From NCBI RefSeq assembly GCF_000218785.1, contig NZ_AFPO01000021.1, positions 1-64,000 of the forward strand: a DNA stretch of 64,000 nucleotides. The letters are read 5' to 3'. Shown one piece after another: positions 26,832-35,872 of the stretch. The notes beneath the pieces were generated by a model. That model was not told the origin of the DNA. It saw only the letters and a program-made list of their open reading frames with translations, and ran no database searches. This stretch comes from Idiomarina sp. A28L (GTDB lineage: Bacteria > Pseudomonadota > Gammaproteobacteria > Enterobacterales > Alteromonadaceae). Every line of letters begins with the position of its first letter. Positions within the stretch are counted from its first letter, which is position 1. Both the position numbers and the translations under genes were made by a program.

Positions 26832-27482
26832 CTAAAACTGATAACGAACACCCACAGTAAATGCGTCAACTGATCGTTTCATTTGAAAATGGTTCCATTG
26901 CACTCGCAGGCTCACCGCATCTGTAAAGCGGAAACCAAGGCTCACCCCATAGTATGGGTCTATACCGGTGTACTCCGTTTTAATAGTGGCACCGGTAGAG
27001 GAAGCGCTTCGTGTGCTCGCCTTCCAATCAAGCATCCCTACTTCTGCACCGATTTGCCACTTTCGGCTAATATCAAAGCGCTTCGCTAAACCTATAGTAA
27101 AACCGCTACCTAAAATTGGTACAGTTCCCGCCAGTTCTTCAAACGTTGCCTGCGAAGTAGTTGTATTAACCAACAAATCAACATTGGCAGAGCCCAAATC
27201 TACATAACCACCCTTTGCATGCAGATTCGGTGCAATCTGGTAACTAAAATGCAGCATAAAGGCATAATCACGCCCTTTATAACGTTCTATACGCGAGTTT
27301 TCCGGTAACAAACTTTCTATTCGCGCGCGAGAATCTTTCGTTGTACTCGTGCCGCCGGCCAACTCCACTTCCCAATTCATCATTCCAGCACTGCTGCTAT
27401 CGCCTGCGTATACAGGCTGAACATATACCAAGGAAGTTGCCATTGACGTTGCTAAAATCGCGCCTACAACAAAGGTATTCAT
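26832..27482 (-). other. Barrel portion of the fused surface protein, possible independent start
   Basis: ATG at 27482 begins MNTFVVGAILATSMATS with an AxA-type site before GDSSS, i.e. a complete signal peptide inside the larger frame. GAGGA lies 4-7 bases before this ATG on the minus strand. The 216-residue product would be an ordinary small outer-membrane beta-barrel ending in Phe. So the barrel may be translated both as the tail of the giant protein and on its own. Confidence 0.5.
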
Positions 27483-30400
27483 CTGTCCTCGCTTAACTGC
27501 GCGGCGCAAAAAGCCCATCAATGCAGGCTGACGATTCAGCCAGATCAGTAGAACAAACGGCATCAAAATAAGCGACCAACTCCCTTTCGAAGCTTTCTGC
27601 TGAATTGAAATAGTTTCCATCACTAACACCGAAACCGAAACTTCGGCAGAAGCTTGCGCACCCAATTCATCCTCAATCGTGTAGCGAATAATATCAGTTC
27701 CACCAAAGCCAACACGAGGCGTGTATCGCAATCGATTATCCGCCAAAACCACTACCTGCCCTTGTTCTGCCACCGCCGCTACAACGGTGTTCAAGGTTCC
27801 TTCCGGGTCATGGTCATTTGCGAGAACATCAATAATAATCGGAGTTTGGTCATCTGTGGATGCCACATCATTTACAGCAACAGGAGGCGCATTACCCAAA
27901 ATATCAACACTAATCTGCGCAGATGCCACACCGCCAAAGCCATCGCCAATACTATAAGCAATAGTAGTAATGCCACCAAAGCCCCTTGGCGGGGTATAGC
28001 GGAGAAACTCACCATCAACGATATCGGCTTCGCCTATATCTGCGGTGGCCGATAACAAGCGAAGATCATCACCATCATCGTCAATCGCACTTTCAAGTAC
28101 GTAAATGGACAAACTTTGATTCCAAACCATGCTTACGCTTAAATCGCTCGCACGAGGTGGTGTGTTATCTCCTGCAATAACCGCTACTCCACCGGGATCT
28201 AAAATGTTGCCATTGATCTTGCCATCAGCATCATTAGGGCCACCATCTTGAATGTACAACTGAACACAATGGTGCCCTTCTGTTAATCCCGGCTGCCATT
28301 GCGCACCTGCAGGCGGAGGGCACACACCAGGCTCACCTGACGCACTGAATACTCGATTATGTTCATCAACCACGAAATCCTGCCATACGCCATCAATGTA
28401 TTTTCGATATACCGCCCCGCTTGGAATTACATTCTGCTGCGGTACCACTACATAAACGCTTTCACCCGCCTCAGGTATGTTGGTAATAATAAAATCAAAT
28501 ACGCCCCCAACATTCTTAAACTCATCATCCAGTTCAACTAAATGCGAAGAAGCATCTGGTGCAAGCTGAATTGCGCCTAAACTGCTCTCCATAGCTACGC
28601 GGCCTCGGCTAATACATACACCGGGCTCAATTTCTGCAAGATACGAGTTCCGTTGCAGAATTTGCTGAGAAATCACATTGCACGAGCGCATCCCATCAAG
28701 AAAATCTGGAATACCATTATTATTTGCATCACCAAGACCAATCAGCCGGTCTGGAATACCATTACCGTTTGAATCAGAATCACCCAAAACAGGAAGCACA
28801 TCGCGAACATCAATGAATACAAACGCTTCATGATTTCCAATAGCGTTATCACTCAAGGACGTTAATAAGCTAATTTTATGAATTCCAGAAGCAACATTGA
28901 TTGGGTCGAAGCTAAATACTAGTTCATTATTCGCCGCTACTCCGTCAATCTCGGTGATCCAAGTGTGATTAAGCTCATGATCAATTTGCGCTGTTTCACG
29001 CTGCCCACGTATCTCAACCATACCAGCGTTTTTTGCCACTATTAGGCGAGGTTCATCATCCTGAAATGCCGATAATCGAGTTGATGGCACTACTGGTTGA
29101 GGCGAAACTAAAATCGTTGAGCGATCTACAGCACCGCGGTTTAAGTCGGGCGATAAAACAACCACTATCGATTGTTCGTTTTCTCCATTCAACGAATCAT
29201 GAATCTCAAACTCGATATGTGTCTCGAGCCCTTCATCGATATAGGCAACACCATCTTTCAAACTATGGCTACTAGGCAGCGCTGTTCCCACTACAGTATA
29301 AGGAACCGCCACAGGATACTCCGGCGAGTTACCATTCAAGAAAATACGAATAAATGCCGAACCAGATGGCCCCACAGTCTGTCCGCGGCTTAGTGATATC
29401 ATCGGATCTACCCACACCTGTTGAGAAACCGTGCTCTCACGCCCTGCACTATCAATAGCTCGCCAGAAAACAATATGCTCACCCGGCTCGAATAGATTAT
29501 TCCCTTCAACTAAAGCTACAGGAATAGAGCGGCCATCAACATCAATTGCCGAAGCAGTGCCTAAGTTCACTCGTGTTTGTAATCCAGTAGCATTTACCCG
29601 AACAAACGACGAAGCTTCAATGCGAGGCGCATCGCCATCAGGTTCACCCGTGATCGTCAATGCAACCAAAGCACTTGCAGTGGTATCTGATTCATCACTG
29701 ATAACGTACGATAAGTTCACCTGTCCGACAAAATTTTCTGGTGCTTTAAAGTAAAGTGCCCCGCTATCAATCGAAACAGAGCCTACATTTGTTTGCGCAG
29801 TAATAAGGGTTAATGCTTCCTCGTCTGCATCATAATCATTTAATAACACGGGCAAAGAATATGTATCGTCGCTACTGCGTTCCAATGAAAACCCATCATC
29901 TACCGCCACTGGTGCAGAGTTCACCCAGTAAACTGCAATATCAACACGATACGTTGCAGATTTAAATTCACCATCTTGTACATAGTATTCAAATTCATCA
30001 AAGCCACTAAACCGCTCGTTAGGTGTATACGCCCAGCCTTGTTCAGTATCACTTAAAGTTCCGTTCGTTGGTGGGGTAACCACAACTAAATTAAGCACAG
30101 CACCGGGTTCCCCCGCTATGCTAGGAACAATAACGGCATCATCGTCTTGGTTTAATTCCGCAGAAATATTTTCGCCTGTTGGTAATAAACGATAACTAGC
30201 ACTAACCGTGATATTTTCTGTTACGTTCTCAAACCTACGATCCCAGGCAATAAACACACGCCCTTCCGGCGCATCAAACTCCGGCTTTAAAGCGTTTGCA
30301 CCATACTGAACGCCCTGAACCAATTCACCCCCACCCGTTCGCACTCCACCCTTAAGGTCGAAGGTTACGGTAAAGCTGTTGATGCTATAGGCGGCGGTAA

Positions 30401-32945
30401 CGGTGATGTCCGCGGTAATATTACTAAAACCGCGATCCCAACCACTGAAGTTATACCCGGTGCGGGTTGGCACTGAAGGTGCAGAAGCGCCGCTACCATA
30501 AGCCACCGATTCGGTTTTCAATACCGCACCATCGTGATCAACGAAGGTAACTGTGAAACTGTTAATGGCAAATACTGCCGTTACTGTTAAATCGCCAACA
30601 ACCTCGTTGAAGCTTCGATCCCAGCCAGTAAATGTGTAACCCGGAACAACGGGTGTGTTCGGAATCGCAGCAGCACCACCATGCGCAACCGTTTGAGTTT
30701 CGGTAATAACGCCATTTACCACAAAGTTAACCGCGTATTGATTAATCTCGAAATTCGCCTGCACCGCAATATTAAACGCTACGTTCGTATCTTGACGTGT
30801 AGCCGTTTCCAAACCATCGCTCCAAGAAACAAACGAATAACCCAAAGCAGGCACAGCCTCAACCGAAGTGCCCGATGCACCCGATGCAACCTCCTGATCA
30901 ACAGCTCCGGCAATACTCCCGTTGCCCGCAGAGCTGTAATTCAATGAATATAGCGTAATAACAACAACCGGTTCCCACTGCGCATACAAAGTTAAATCAC
31001 TATCCTGCATTACAACTACAGAACCAGCAGAATAGTTGGTACCCGCGCCACTCGGTTCAGTGTTCCACCCGAAGAAATCTAAATCACCATTGCTAAGTGC
31101 ACCTTGCGCACTAACCGTAAATGATTTTCCAACCGAAAGGCTATGGCCTAACACCGGTACATTATCGGCAACACCACCATTCGCATCATAAGTAACGTAA
31201 TAAGGCTCCGTGGCATCGTATTGATGCGCACCAATATCCGGCGCGCCAGATCGGCTGAAGCCACGTTGATCGAGATCGGGCACCAACGCGTCCACAATCC
31301 CCGCACCTATCGCTGGGCTCCCAGCGAGCAGCGCGTGAGTTTGCAGTTGCCCGCCATTATCCGCCAACACATCAAGCGCAGGGTCGGTATACAACGAACG
31401 CGAATGTTCAACCGATGCCCCTGCTGATGTGTAAAAAAGTTCCCCTAGAATTGAGGATTCAAATACCACATCACCTACTTCTGACCATAAATCACCCGAT
31501 GCCGCGTTAAAGCCTGCAGCATTGCCAAATAAAATCGAGTTTGTAATACGAAGTTCGCCACTCATTAACTGCACCGCAATACCACCACCAGAACCATTGG
31601 TGGTGTTATTGGTAATGGTTGAATTCACAATAAAACCATTACCCTGGTTACGGCTGAAAATACCGGCCCCATAAAGCTGGTTGCTTACAGCGCCAGAATC
31701 AATGCTATGGTGGTTATTGGTAATCGTTGTATTTTCAATATGAAAACTCCCTTGAAAAGATATTCCAGCGCCACCCGAGAAATAAACATTTGAGCCTGCG
31801 GAATTAATCTGGTTGTTATCTACCAAGCAATTCCGCAGCGAAGCGCCCATTAAGCCATCTAAGCCGGCGCCCCATAAATTCCCGGAACCCTTGATCGTAT
31901 TGTTGGTTATTCGACAATTTTCAAATATAACTGGAGAAAGCGCATGAACTCCGGCGCCTCGCGCACCAACACCCGTTTGCAGGCCATTTTTCACGGTTAA
32001 GTCGGTAAAAATAACCATATCCAAGCCGCTATGAACCGAAAAAACCCTGGCAGACAAGAGTAAATCATCTGTCTGTGCTTGAACTATTGTTTTACGGGCA
32101 CCGGCACCACGAATCACGATATTTTTCGTTACTGTAATATTAGGTTCAGTGAACGTTTCTGCAGCTAACGTAATAATGTCGTAGGATTTTGCAGCGTTTA
32201 ATGCAGCCTGAATACTTGTGTAATCAGCACCACTGGCAGCCACGAAAAGTTCATCACGGAAATTAATCGCAATATCGCTTACGCTTGCAGAATTGGTTAG
32301 TGCTGCAGATGCATTGATACCGGCGAATGCGGAATCCATAAATTCAACCGAAATTGAGTTTATATTGTTTATTTGTGCCGAGTTAACTGCTACACCAACA
32401 AATGTGAAGTTCAGTTCGCTTGGTGAAACATAGCGAACCACCGCAGTTAATCCATCCGGCACATTACCCACGAGCACTTTACCCGATTCGATAAAGTTCT
32501 CATCCGCTACGCCAGCGAAACCTTGTTCATCAAATTGATTGTGCGTAATTGAAATATGCCCGGTTAGTGAACCATCGTTATTTAAAGATTCGAGGAACTT
32601 AGCAGCTGAATACTGTAAAGCGGGGCCTGCAATTGTTACGCGGATATTTTCTGCGCCCGGCATACCCCTCCAACCCGTTTCTGGTGGTAATTCGGCGTCG
32701 CTATAGTTTTCAAAATCTCCCCAAGGCATATCTGGATATGAACTGAGAACCCATATCCCAGTGAAGGATAAAAACAATTCGACGGAGCTGTGCTTATAAT
32801 AAGGTTTGCCCCCGCGCTCTCCAGCTTCAACGTAGAGCCCATTGTAATCAGGGCCATAAGCGGTTGGGGCACCAGAAACAACGTAATCCGCTTGAGCAGA
32901 GGCAGAAACAAAAAGTAGGAAGAACAAACAGATTCGCAGCAACAT
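26832..32945 (-). CDS. Giant cell-surface protein: beta-helix, InlB-type and Ig-like repeats, anchor-U domain, fused C-terminal outer-membrane barrel
   Basis: A 2037-residue exported protein. Signal peptide 1-19. Residues about 235-575 are a right-handed parallel beta-helix rich in N/G/T (FENCRITNNTI, IENTTITNNHH, IVNSTITNNTT). About 580-930 holds five or so InlB/Listeria-Bacteroides repeats of the type Y.VTF....G.......GY.F.GWD. Then come Ig/cadherin-like repeats, a calcium-type DSNGNGIPD...NNNGIPD segment near 1430, and a choice-of-anchor-U domain (CPPPGxxW...GHHCVQLYIQDGGPNDADG) near 1560-1610. Two further tandem repeats lead to KGSWSLILMPFVLLIWLNRQ, a GlyGly-CTERM-like tail, near 1795. 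Residues 1822-2037 restart as a signal peptide and an eight-strand-type outer-membrane barrel ending VGVRYQF. Likely adhesion; an in-frame fusion of two genes. Confidence 0.85.
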   Translation of the reverse strand: MLLRICLFFLLFVSASAQADYVVSGAPTAYGPDYNGLYVEAGERGGKPYYKHSSVELFLSFTGIWVLSSYPDMPWGDFENYSDAELPPETGWRGMPGAENIRVTIAGPALQYSAAKFLESLNNDGSLTGHISITHNQFDEQGFAGVADENFIESGKVLVGNVPDGLTAVVRYVSPSELNFTFVGVAVNSAQINNINSISVEFMDSAFAGINASAALTNSASVSDIAINFRDELFVAASGADYTSIQAALNAAKSYDIITLAAETFTEPNITVTKNIVIRGAGARKTIVQAQTDDLLLSARVFSVHSGLDMVIFTDLTVKNGLQTGVGARGAGVHALSPVIFENCRITNNTIKGSGNLWGAGLDGLMGASLRNCLVDNNQINSAGSNVYFSGGAGISFQGSFHIENTTITNNHHSIDSGAVSNQLYGAGIFSRNQGNGFIVNSTITNNTTNGSGGGIAVQLMSGELRITNSILFGNAAGFNAASGDLWSEVGDVVFESSILGELFYTSAGASVEHSRSLYTDPALDVLADNGGQLQTHALLAGSPAIGAGIVDALVPDLDQRGFSRSGAPDIGAHQYDATEPYYVTYDANGGVADNVPVLGHSLSVGKSFTVSAQGALSNGDLDFFGWNTEPSGAGTNYSAGSVVVMQDSDLTLYAQWEPVVVITLYSLNYSSAGNGSIAGAVDQEVASGASGTSVEAVPALGYSFVSWSDGLETATRQDTNVAFNIAVQANFEINQYAVNFVVNGVITETQTVAHGGAAAIPNTPVVPGYTFTGWDRSFNEVVGDLTVTAVFAINSFTVTFVDHDGAVLKTESVAYGSGASAPSVPTRTGYNFSGWDRGFSNITADITVTAAYSINSFTVTFDLKGGVRTGGGELVQGVQYGANALKPEFDAPEGRVFIAWDRRFENVTENITVSASYRLLPTGENISAELNQDDDAVIVPSIAGEPGAVLNLVVVTPPTNGTLSDTEQGWAYTPNERFSGFDEFEYYVQDGEFKSATYRVDIAVYWVNSAPVAVDDGFSLERSSDDTYSLPVLLNDYDADEEALTLITAQTNVGSVSIDSGALYFKAPENFVGQVNLSYVISDESDTTASALVALTITGEPDGDAPRIEASSFVRVNATGLQTRVNLGTASAIDVDGRSIPVALVEGNNLFEPGEHIVFWRAIDSAGRESTVSQQVWVDPMISLSRGQTVGPSGSAFIRIFLNGNSPEYPVAVPYTVVGTALPSSHSLKDGVAYIDEGLETHIEFEIHDSLNGENEQSIVVVLSPDLNRGAVDRSTILVSPQPVVPSTRLSAFQDDEPRLIVAKNAGMVEIRGQRETAQIDHELNHTWITEIDGVAANNELVFSFDPINVASGIHKISLLTSLSDNAIGNHEAFVFIDVRDVLPVLGDSDSNGNGIPDRLIGLGDANNNGIPDFLDGMRSCNVISQQILQRNSYLAEIEPGVCISRGRVAMESSLGAIQLAPDASSHLVELDDEFKNVGGVFDFIITNIPEAGESVYVVVPQQNVIPSGAVYRKYIDGVWQDFVVDEHNRVFSASGEPGVCPPPAGAQWQPGLTEGHHCVQLYIQDGGPNDADGKINGNILDPGGVAVIAGDNTPPRASDLSVSMVWNQSLSIYVLESAIDDDGDDLRLLSATADIGEADIVDGEFLRYTPPRGFGGITTIAYSIGDGFGGVASAQISVDILGNAPPVAVNDVASTDDQTPIIIDVLANDHDPEGTLNTVVAAVAEQGQVVVLADNRLRYTPRVGFGGTDIIRYTIEDELGAQASAEVSVSVLVMETISIQQKASKGSWSLILMPFVLLIWLNRQPALMGFLRRAVKRGQMNTFVVGAILATSMATSLVYVQPVYAGDSSSAGMMNWEVELAGGTSTTKDSRARIESLLPENSRIERYKGRDYAFMLHFSYQIAPNLHAKGGYVDLGSANVDLLVNTTTSQATFEELAGTVPILGSGFTIGLAKRFDISRKWQIGAEVGMLDWKASTRSASSTGATIKTEYTGIDPYYGVSLGFRFTDAVSLRVQWNHFQMKRSVDAFTVGVRYQF

Positions 32946-33083
32946 CCAGGATTATACCTATACTGAAACCCACCTAGCGCGTGGCAAGATGAGTGAGTTA
33001 TCAAAAGTCACCGAGTATAGGTGTTTAATTTGATAAAAGTATAAGTATTTATTTTATTTGTTAACATTCACCTAAAATAGCGC

Positions 33084-33569
33084 TTAAGCGCCGAGGGCCA
33101 TTACCAGCGCATTTTCGCGGCTTTTGCCGGGGCGAGTGGGCTGGTAGTACTCTACGCGGCACCCTATCTCATTAAAGCCGAGTGATTCATATAGGCTGAT
33201 TGCGGCTCGGTTGCTCTCGCGCACCTCGAGGAAGATCATCCATTCTTGCTCGCCTTGCTCATTCGAGGCGTAATCAATCACGTTTTCTAGCAGCACACGG
33301 CCATAGCCGTTGCCGCGATATTCTGGGTCTACAGCAATATTAATCAAACTAAGCTCATCAAGAACTTTATGCACCACCGTATAGCCAATCAAGCGCGTGC
33401 CAGTTTCGGTTATGGCATACAACCCCACCACTCGGTAGCCGCCTCCAAAACAAAGCCCAAATACTTGCCCGCTCCAAGGCACCGCATGTGATTGCTTTTC
33501 AATTTGCATCATATCCGGAGTGAGGCGATCAATATCGGCAATAAATAAACGCTGCTTTTCTTTTGTCAT
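33084..33569 (-). CDS. rimI: RimI-type ribosomal protein alanine N-acetyltransferase
   Basis: GNAT enzyme that acetylates the N-terminus of ribosomal protein S18. The acetyl-CoA loop is VDPEYRGNGYGRVLLENV (80-97, with R85/G86/N87/G88). NRAAISLYESLGFNEIG (120-136) is the usual RimI C-terminal segment, followed by YY and a basic tail with ENALVMALGA. At 161 residues it is slightly longer than E. coli RimI. It follows a holD-like gene by 31 bases, the conserved gammaproteobacterial order holD-rimI. Confidence 0.9.
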   Translation of the reverse strand: MTKEKQRLFIADIDRLTPDMMQIEKQSHAVPWSGQVFGLCFGGGYRVVGLYAITETGTRLIGYTVVHKVLDELSLINIAVDPEYRGNGYGRVLLENVIDYASNEQGEQEWMIFLEVRESNRAAISLYESLGFNEIGCRVEYYQPTRPGKSRENALVMALGA

Positions 33570-33600
33570 TGGCTTCTTATCATTTATGCGCTAACTATTG

Positions 33601-34059
33601 CTAATTCAGCGCCGGTTTCAATTCCGCCCAAAGCGTTTGTTTTTGTTCAGGGCTAAGTTGGTTTTGCGCATACGCGCTGCAATCTATAGCCACCTTATCG
33701 GCCGAAACATGAGAAACTTGCACCGGCCGGCCACCAATAAACGATGATAAATCCCGTAACCAATCAAAACTCGCGGCGGGAATATCATTCGGGAACACCA
33801 AAAACCATGGCCCAAGGCGATAATGCGCTGGTTGCGGCGCTTGGGTTTCTTCTGCCGCTGAAGGCTCTTTGTTCTCAGCTGAAGGCTCTTTGCTCTGAGC
33901 TGAAGGCTCTGTACTTGGAGCTGAGGGCTCCTCACGAGCTGAAGGCTTCTCGGCAACAGGCTCCACAGCCTCGGGCTCTGCCGAAACATCGCCACCTTTA
34001 AACTCATAAATCGGTATGCCTAGCGCAGCCATTGCCGCCCGTTGTTGCTCGTTCCACAT
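33601..34059 (-). CDS. holD: DNA polymerase III psi subunit (HolD-like) with repeat linker
   Basis: Psi links the clamp loader to chi and SSB. The N-terminus MWNEQQRAAMAALGIPIYEF matches the short psi segment that binds the clamp loader. The C-terminal domain (about 90-150) contains WFLVFPNDIP and ends SPEQKQTLWAEL. Between them lies an unusual linker of five seven-residue units of the type PSAxxxE, encoded by 21-base repeats (33855-33950). Start: ATG at 34059 fits the family; an in-frame ATG at 34077 adds six residues. Identification rests on the N-terminus and on being upstream of rimI. Confidence 0.7.
   Translation of the reverse strand: MWNEQQRAAMAALGIPIYEFKGGDVSAEPEAVEPVAEKPSAREEPSAPSTEPSAQSKEPSAENKEPSAAEETQAPQPAHYRLGPWFLVFPNDIPAASFDWLRDLSSFIGGRPVQVSHVSADKVAIDCSAYAQNQLSPEQKQTLWAELKPALN
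33855..33950. repeat. 21-base in-frame tandem repeat in holD
   Basis: About five imperfect copies of a unit like GCTGAAGGCTCTTTGCTCTGA encode KPSAREE, PSAPSTE, PSAQSKE, PSAENKE and PSAAEE. The unit is a multiple of three, so copy-number change would lengthen or shorten the linker without a frameshift. Confidence 0.75.
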
Positions 34060-34095
34060 ACTCAAACCCCATACCATAAAGTGTTACCTATTATT

Positions 34096-34896
34096 CTAAC
34101 CTAATTCCAGCGCATATAAGGTCATCAAACCAATAACTAACACAAGGGCAAGGCTCGCAAATGTTCCAACAATTACGTATTCGGTTTGTGCTCGAGTTTT
34201 TGCTTTGCGTAGATCGCCAAATCTAAATACTGATTTCGCGGCCACTACAAAACCGATAGCCGCATATTGCTGAAGGAGAATTAGCGTAAGTACAATTAGT
34301 CGTTCATAGATGCCTATCATCTTCCCTGCATTCACAAGGCCTTCGTTCCAATCTCTAGCGCTCTTATCATCCACATTACAAGCTCCATTCACTTGTTCAC
34401 TCACTCGATTAAGATCGGCAATCAGTGGCTTTAATAACATTGCTATAAAAATCGATGCTGGTTTCATTACGAAAAGAAACGAAAGAACTACAACCGAAAT
34501 TGAAAACCAATCGATATACCCAAAAATGTAGGAGATATTTTGAAACTGTTCTGTTACCGCTAGCCAAAGTAAAACCAGAATAAGTACATGCAGGAATTGA
34601 TCTATTAAAAAGTATCTATTTCGTTCCGGAAGATGTGATTTTGCTAGGTCAATAAAATAATGTGAAACACCAACTGTCAAAGTAAACCAAATGAGCATTA
34701 AGCTTGCACCAGAAAACAAGAGCCAACCTGCGGTAACGGTAAACGTTAAACCCAAGTGAATAATTGCGTGATGTACCAAATACAGCGAGCGAACTCCTCG
34801 TTCTCGCTTATCGTCAACCCAATGCCGAGGCTGAAGATAAAAATCGCCTATGATATGGGCGATCAACAGAAATATCAGAAAAGGTAGTTCAAACAT
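34096..34896 (-). CDS. DUF3307 polytopic membrane protein
   Basis: A 266-residue inner-membrane protein with about six hydrophobic segments. Conserved polar residues sit in or next to membrane helices: His14 and Asp18 (HIIGDFYLQ), His42/His43/His47, His79 and Asp83 (SHYFIDLAKS), Asp99 and His103. This spacing (HxxxD, HHxxxH, HxxxD) looks like a metal-binding membrane hydrolase site, similar in style to DUF457/YdjM proteins; that is inference. It starts at the base after the satD stop codon, so the two are co-transcribed and probably act together. Confidence 0.8.
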   Translation of the reverse strand: MFELPFLIFLLIAHIIGDFYLQPRHWVDDKRERGVRSLYLVHHAIIHLGLTFTVTAGWLLFSGASLMLIWFTLTVGVSHYFIDLAKSHLPERNRYFLIDQFLHVLILVLLWLAVTEQFQNISYIFGYIDWFSISVVVLSFLFVMKPASIFIAMLLKPLIADLNRVSEQVNGACNVDDKSARDWNEGLVNAGKMIGIYERLIVLTLILLQQYAAIGFVVAAKSVFRFGDLRKAKTRAQTEYVIVGTFASLALVLVIGLMTLYALELG

Positions 34897-35538
34897 CTAT
34901 AGCAAATCCTTTGATTTGGGTAAGTTGCTTTTGAAAAAATGAATATAGGCATCAACTAATTTGTAATCACTTGCTGTTAATAACTGTGTAGTATTTACCC
35001 TACTTTTCGCAAGCTCTTTAGCCAATTGCTTATGGGTTAACTTTGGATGTTGAATGTGTGCCAACAGTGCCTGAGCTTGTGCATATTTCAGTTTTGATAA
35101 GTGAACATCAAGGAACCTAGTCAGTAACACTATATTATTTTGAAACGTCTCGTTTAGAGTATGAATCGCCAAAAGCTCTCCCTTCATACTCTCTAGTCCT
35201 TTACCAGAAAGAATAAAAGCATCACCCGTAGATAACTTCACATTTTCTCTCCGGCTAGTAAGCGCACCTATACCAATGCTCTGCCTTACTTCAACGCTAG
35301 GAGAATGAATTAACATCGTTAACCGAATAATCAACGCTGCGGTAATCACCTCTTTAATATTACTGGTAACAAACTGGAAAGAATCACCGCGAAACACGTC
35401 AAAACTACCAAGCGTTGTTCTTTTTACCTCACCCAACACCACCTGCAAGAGTTCAAGCATACTATCGTAGTCATGGTCACGATAAGTGCGGGAATCTACA
35501 ACATCACCTGTAATTACTGCTATTACCTCAGTACTCAT
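34897..35538 (-). CDS. SatD-family protein, cyclase-like N-terminus and C-terminal helix-turn-helix
   Basis: A 213-residue SatD-family protein of unknown biochemical role. Near the N-terminus VITGDVVDSR (8-17) and FRGDSFQFV (49-57) repeat the pattern of two acidic metal positions in palm-type nucleotide cyclases (D..gST and GDGF). Residues about 165-195 (PKLTHKQLAKELAKSRVNTTQ) look like a helix-turn-helix. GGAG lies 5 bases before the ATG. Upstream are three evenly spaced inverted repeats, which this HTH could bind. It is followed directly by DUF3307. SatD was named from streptococcal acid-tolerance loci; a stress role here is possible but unproven. Confidence 0.8.
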   Translation of the reverse strand: MSTEVIAVITGDVVDSRTYRDHDYDSMLELLQVVLGEVKRTTLGSFDVFRGDSFQFVTSNIKEVITAALIIRLTMLIHSPSVEVRQSIGIGALTSRRENVKLSTGDAFILSGKGLESMKGELLAIHTLNETFQNNIVLLTRFLDVHLSKLKYAQAQALLAHIQHPKLTHKQLAKELAKSRVNTTQLLTASDYKLVDAYIHFFKSNLPKSKDLL

Positions 35539-35570
35539 AGATACTCCATTCCAAAACTGACACCCCGAAA

Positions 35571-35644
35571 GTAATTATTTTTAATTACATATACGAAAGT
35601 AATTGATTTCGGTTACTTTCATTAAGGTAATCCATTTTAGTTAC
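35571..35644. promoter_or_regulatory. Array of three phased inverted repeats upstream of satD
   Basis: Three 18-base sites, each two six-base half-sites around a six-base spacer: GTAATT-N6-AATTAC (35571-35588), GTAATT-N6-GGTTAC (35599-35616), GTAATC-N6-AGTTAC (35627-35644). They start exactly 28 bases apart. The middle site extends to GAAAGTAATT...GGTTACTTTC. They lie 33-106 bases before the satD ATG, where a repressor or activator would act. Confidence 0.75.
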
Positions 35645-35872
35645 ATTCGCAAATCAAAGAAGAGCCACATAAAAATACTAGCAAGATATTCCCCATCACG
35701 CTTGCTTAAACCACTACTACGCATTAATTTTACACTCATGGTATGGAGGTAAGTACATTGCACAGCTATACTGGCAATTAATAAAAAAGAACGCCGCTTT
35801 TTACTTCCGATTGGGTGACCCCGGTTGCGGTCAATAAAAGCGCGTTAAAAACAGCCAAGTTGGAGAATAAGT
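35645..35872. other. Intergenic region between satD and yjbF, divergent
   Basis: 228 bases without a gene. It must hold the yjb operon promoter; I see no convincing -35/-10 pair. TTGGAG just before the TTG at 35873 is the ribosome-binding site. Confidence 0.5.
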
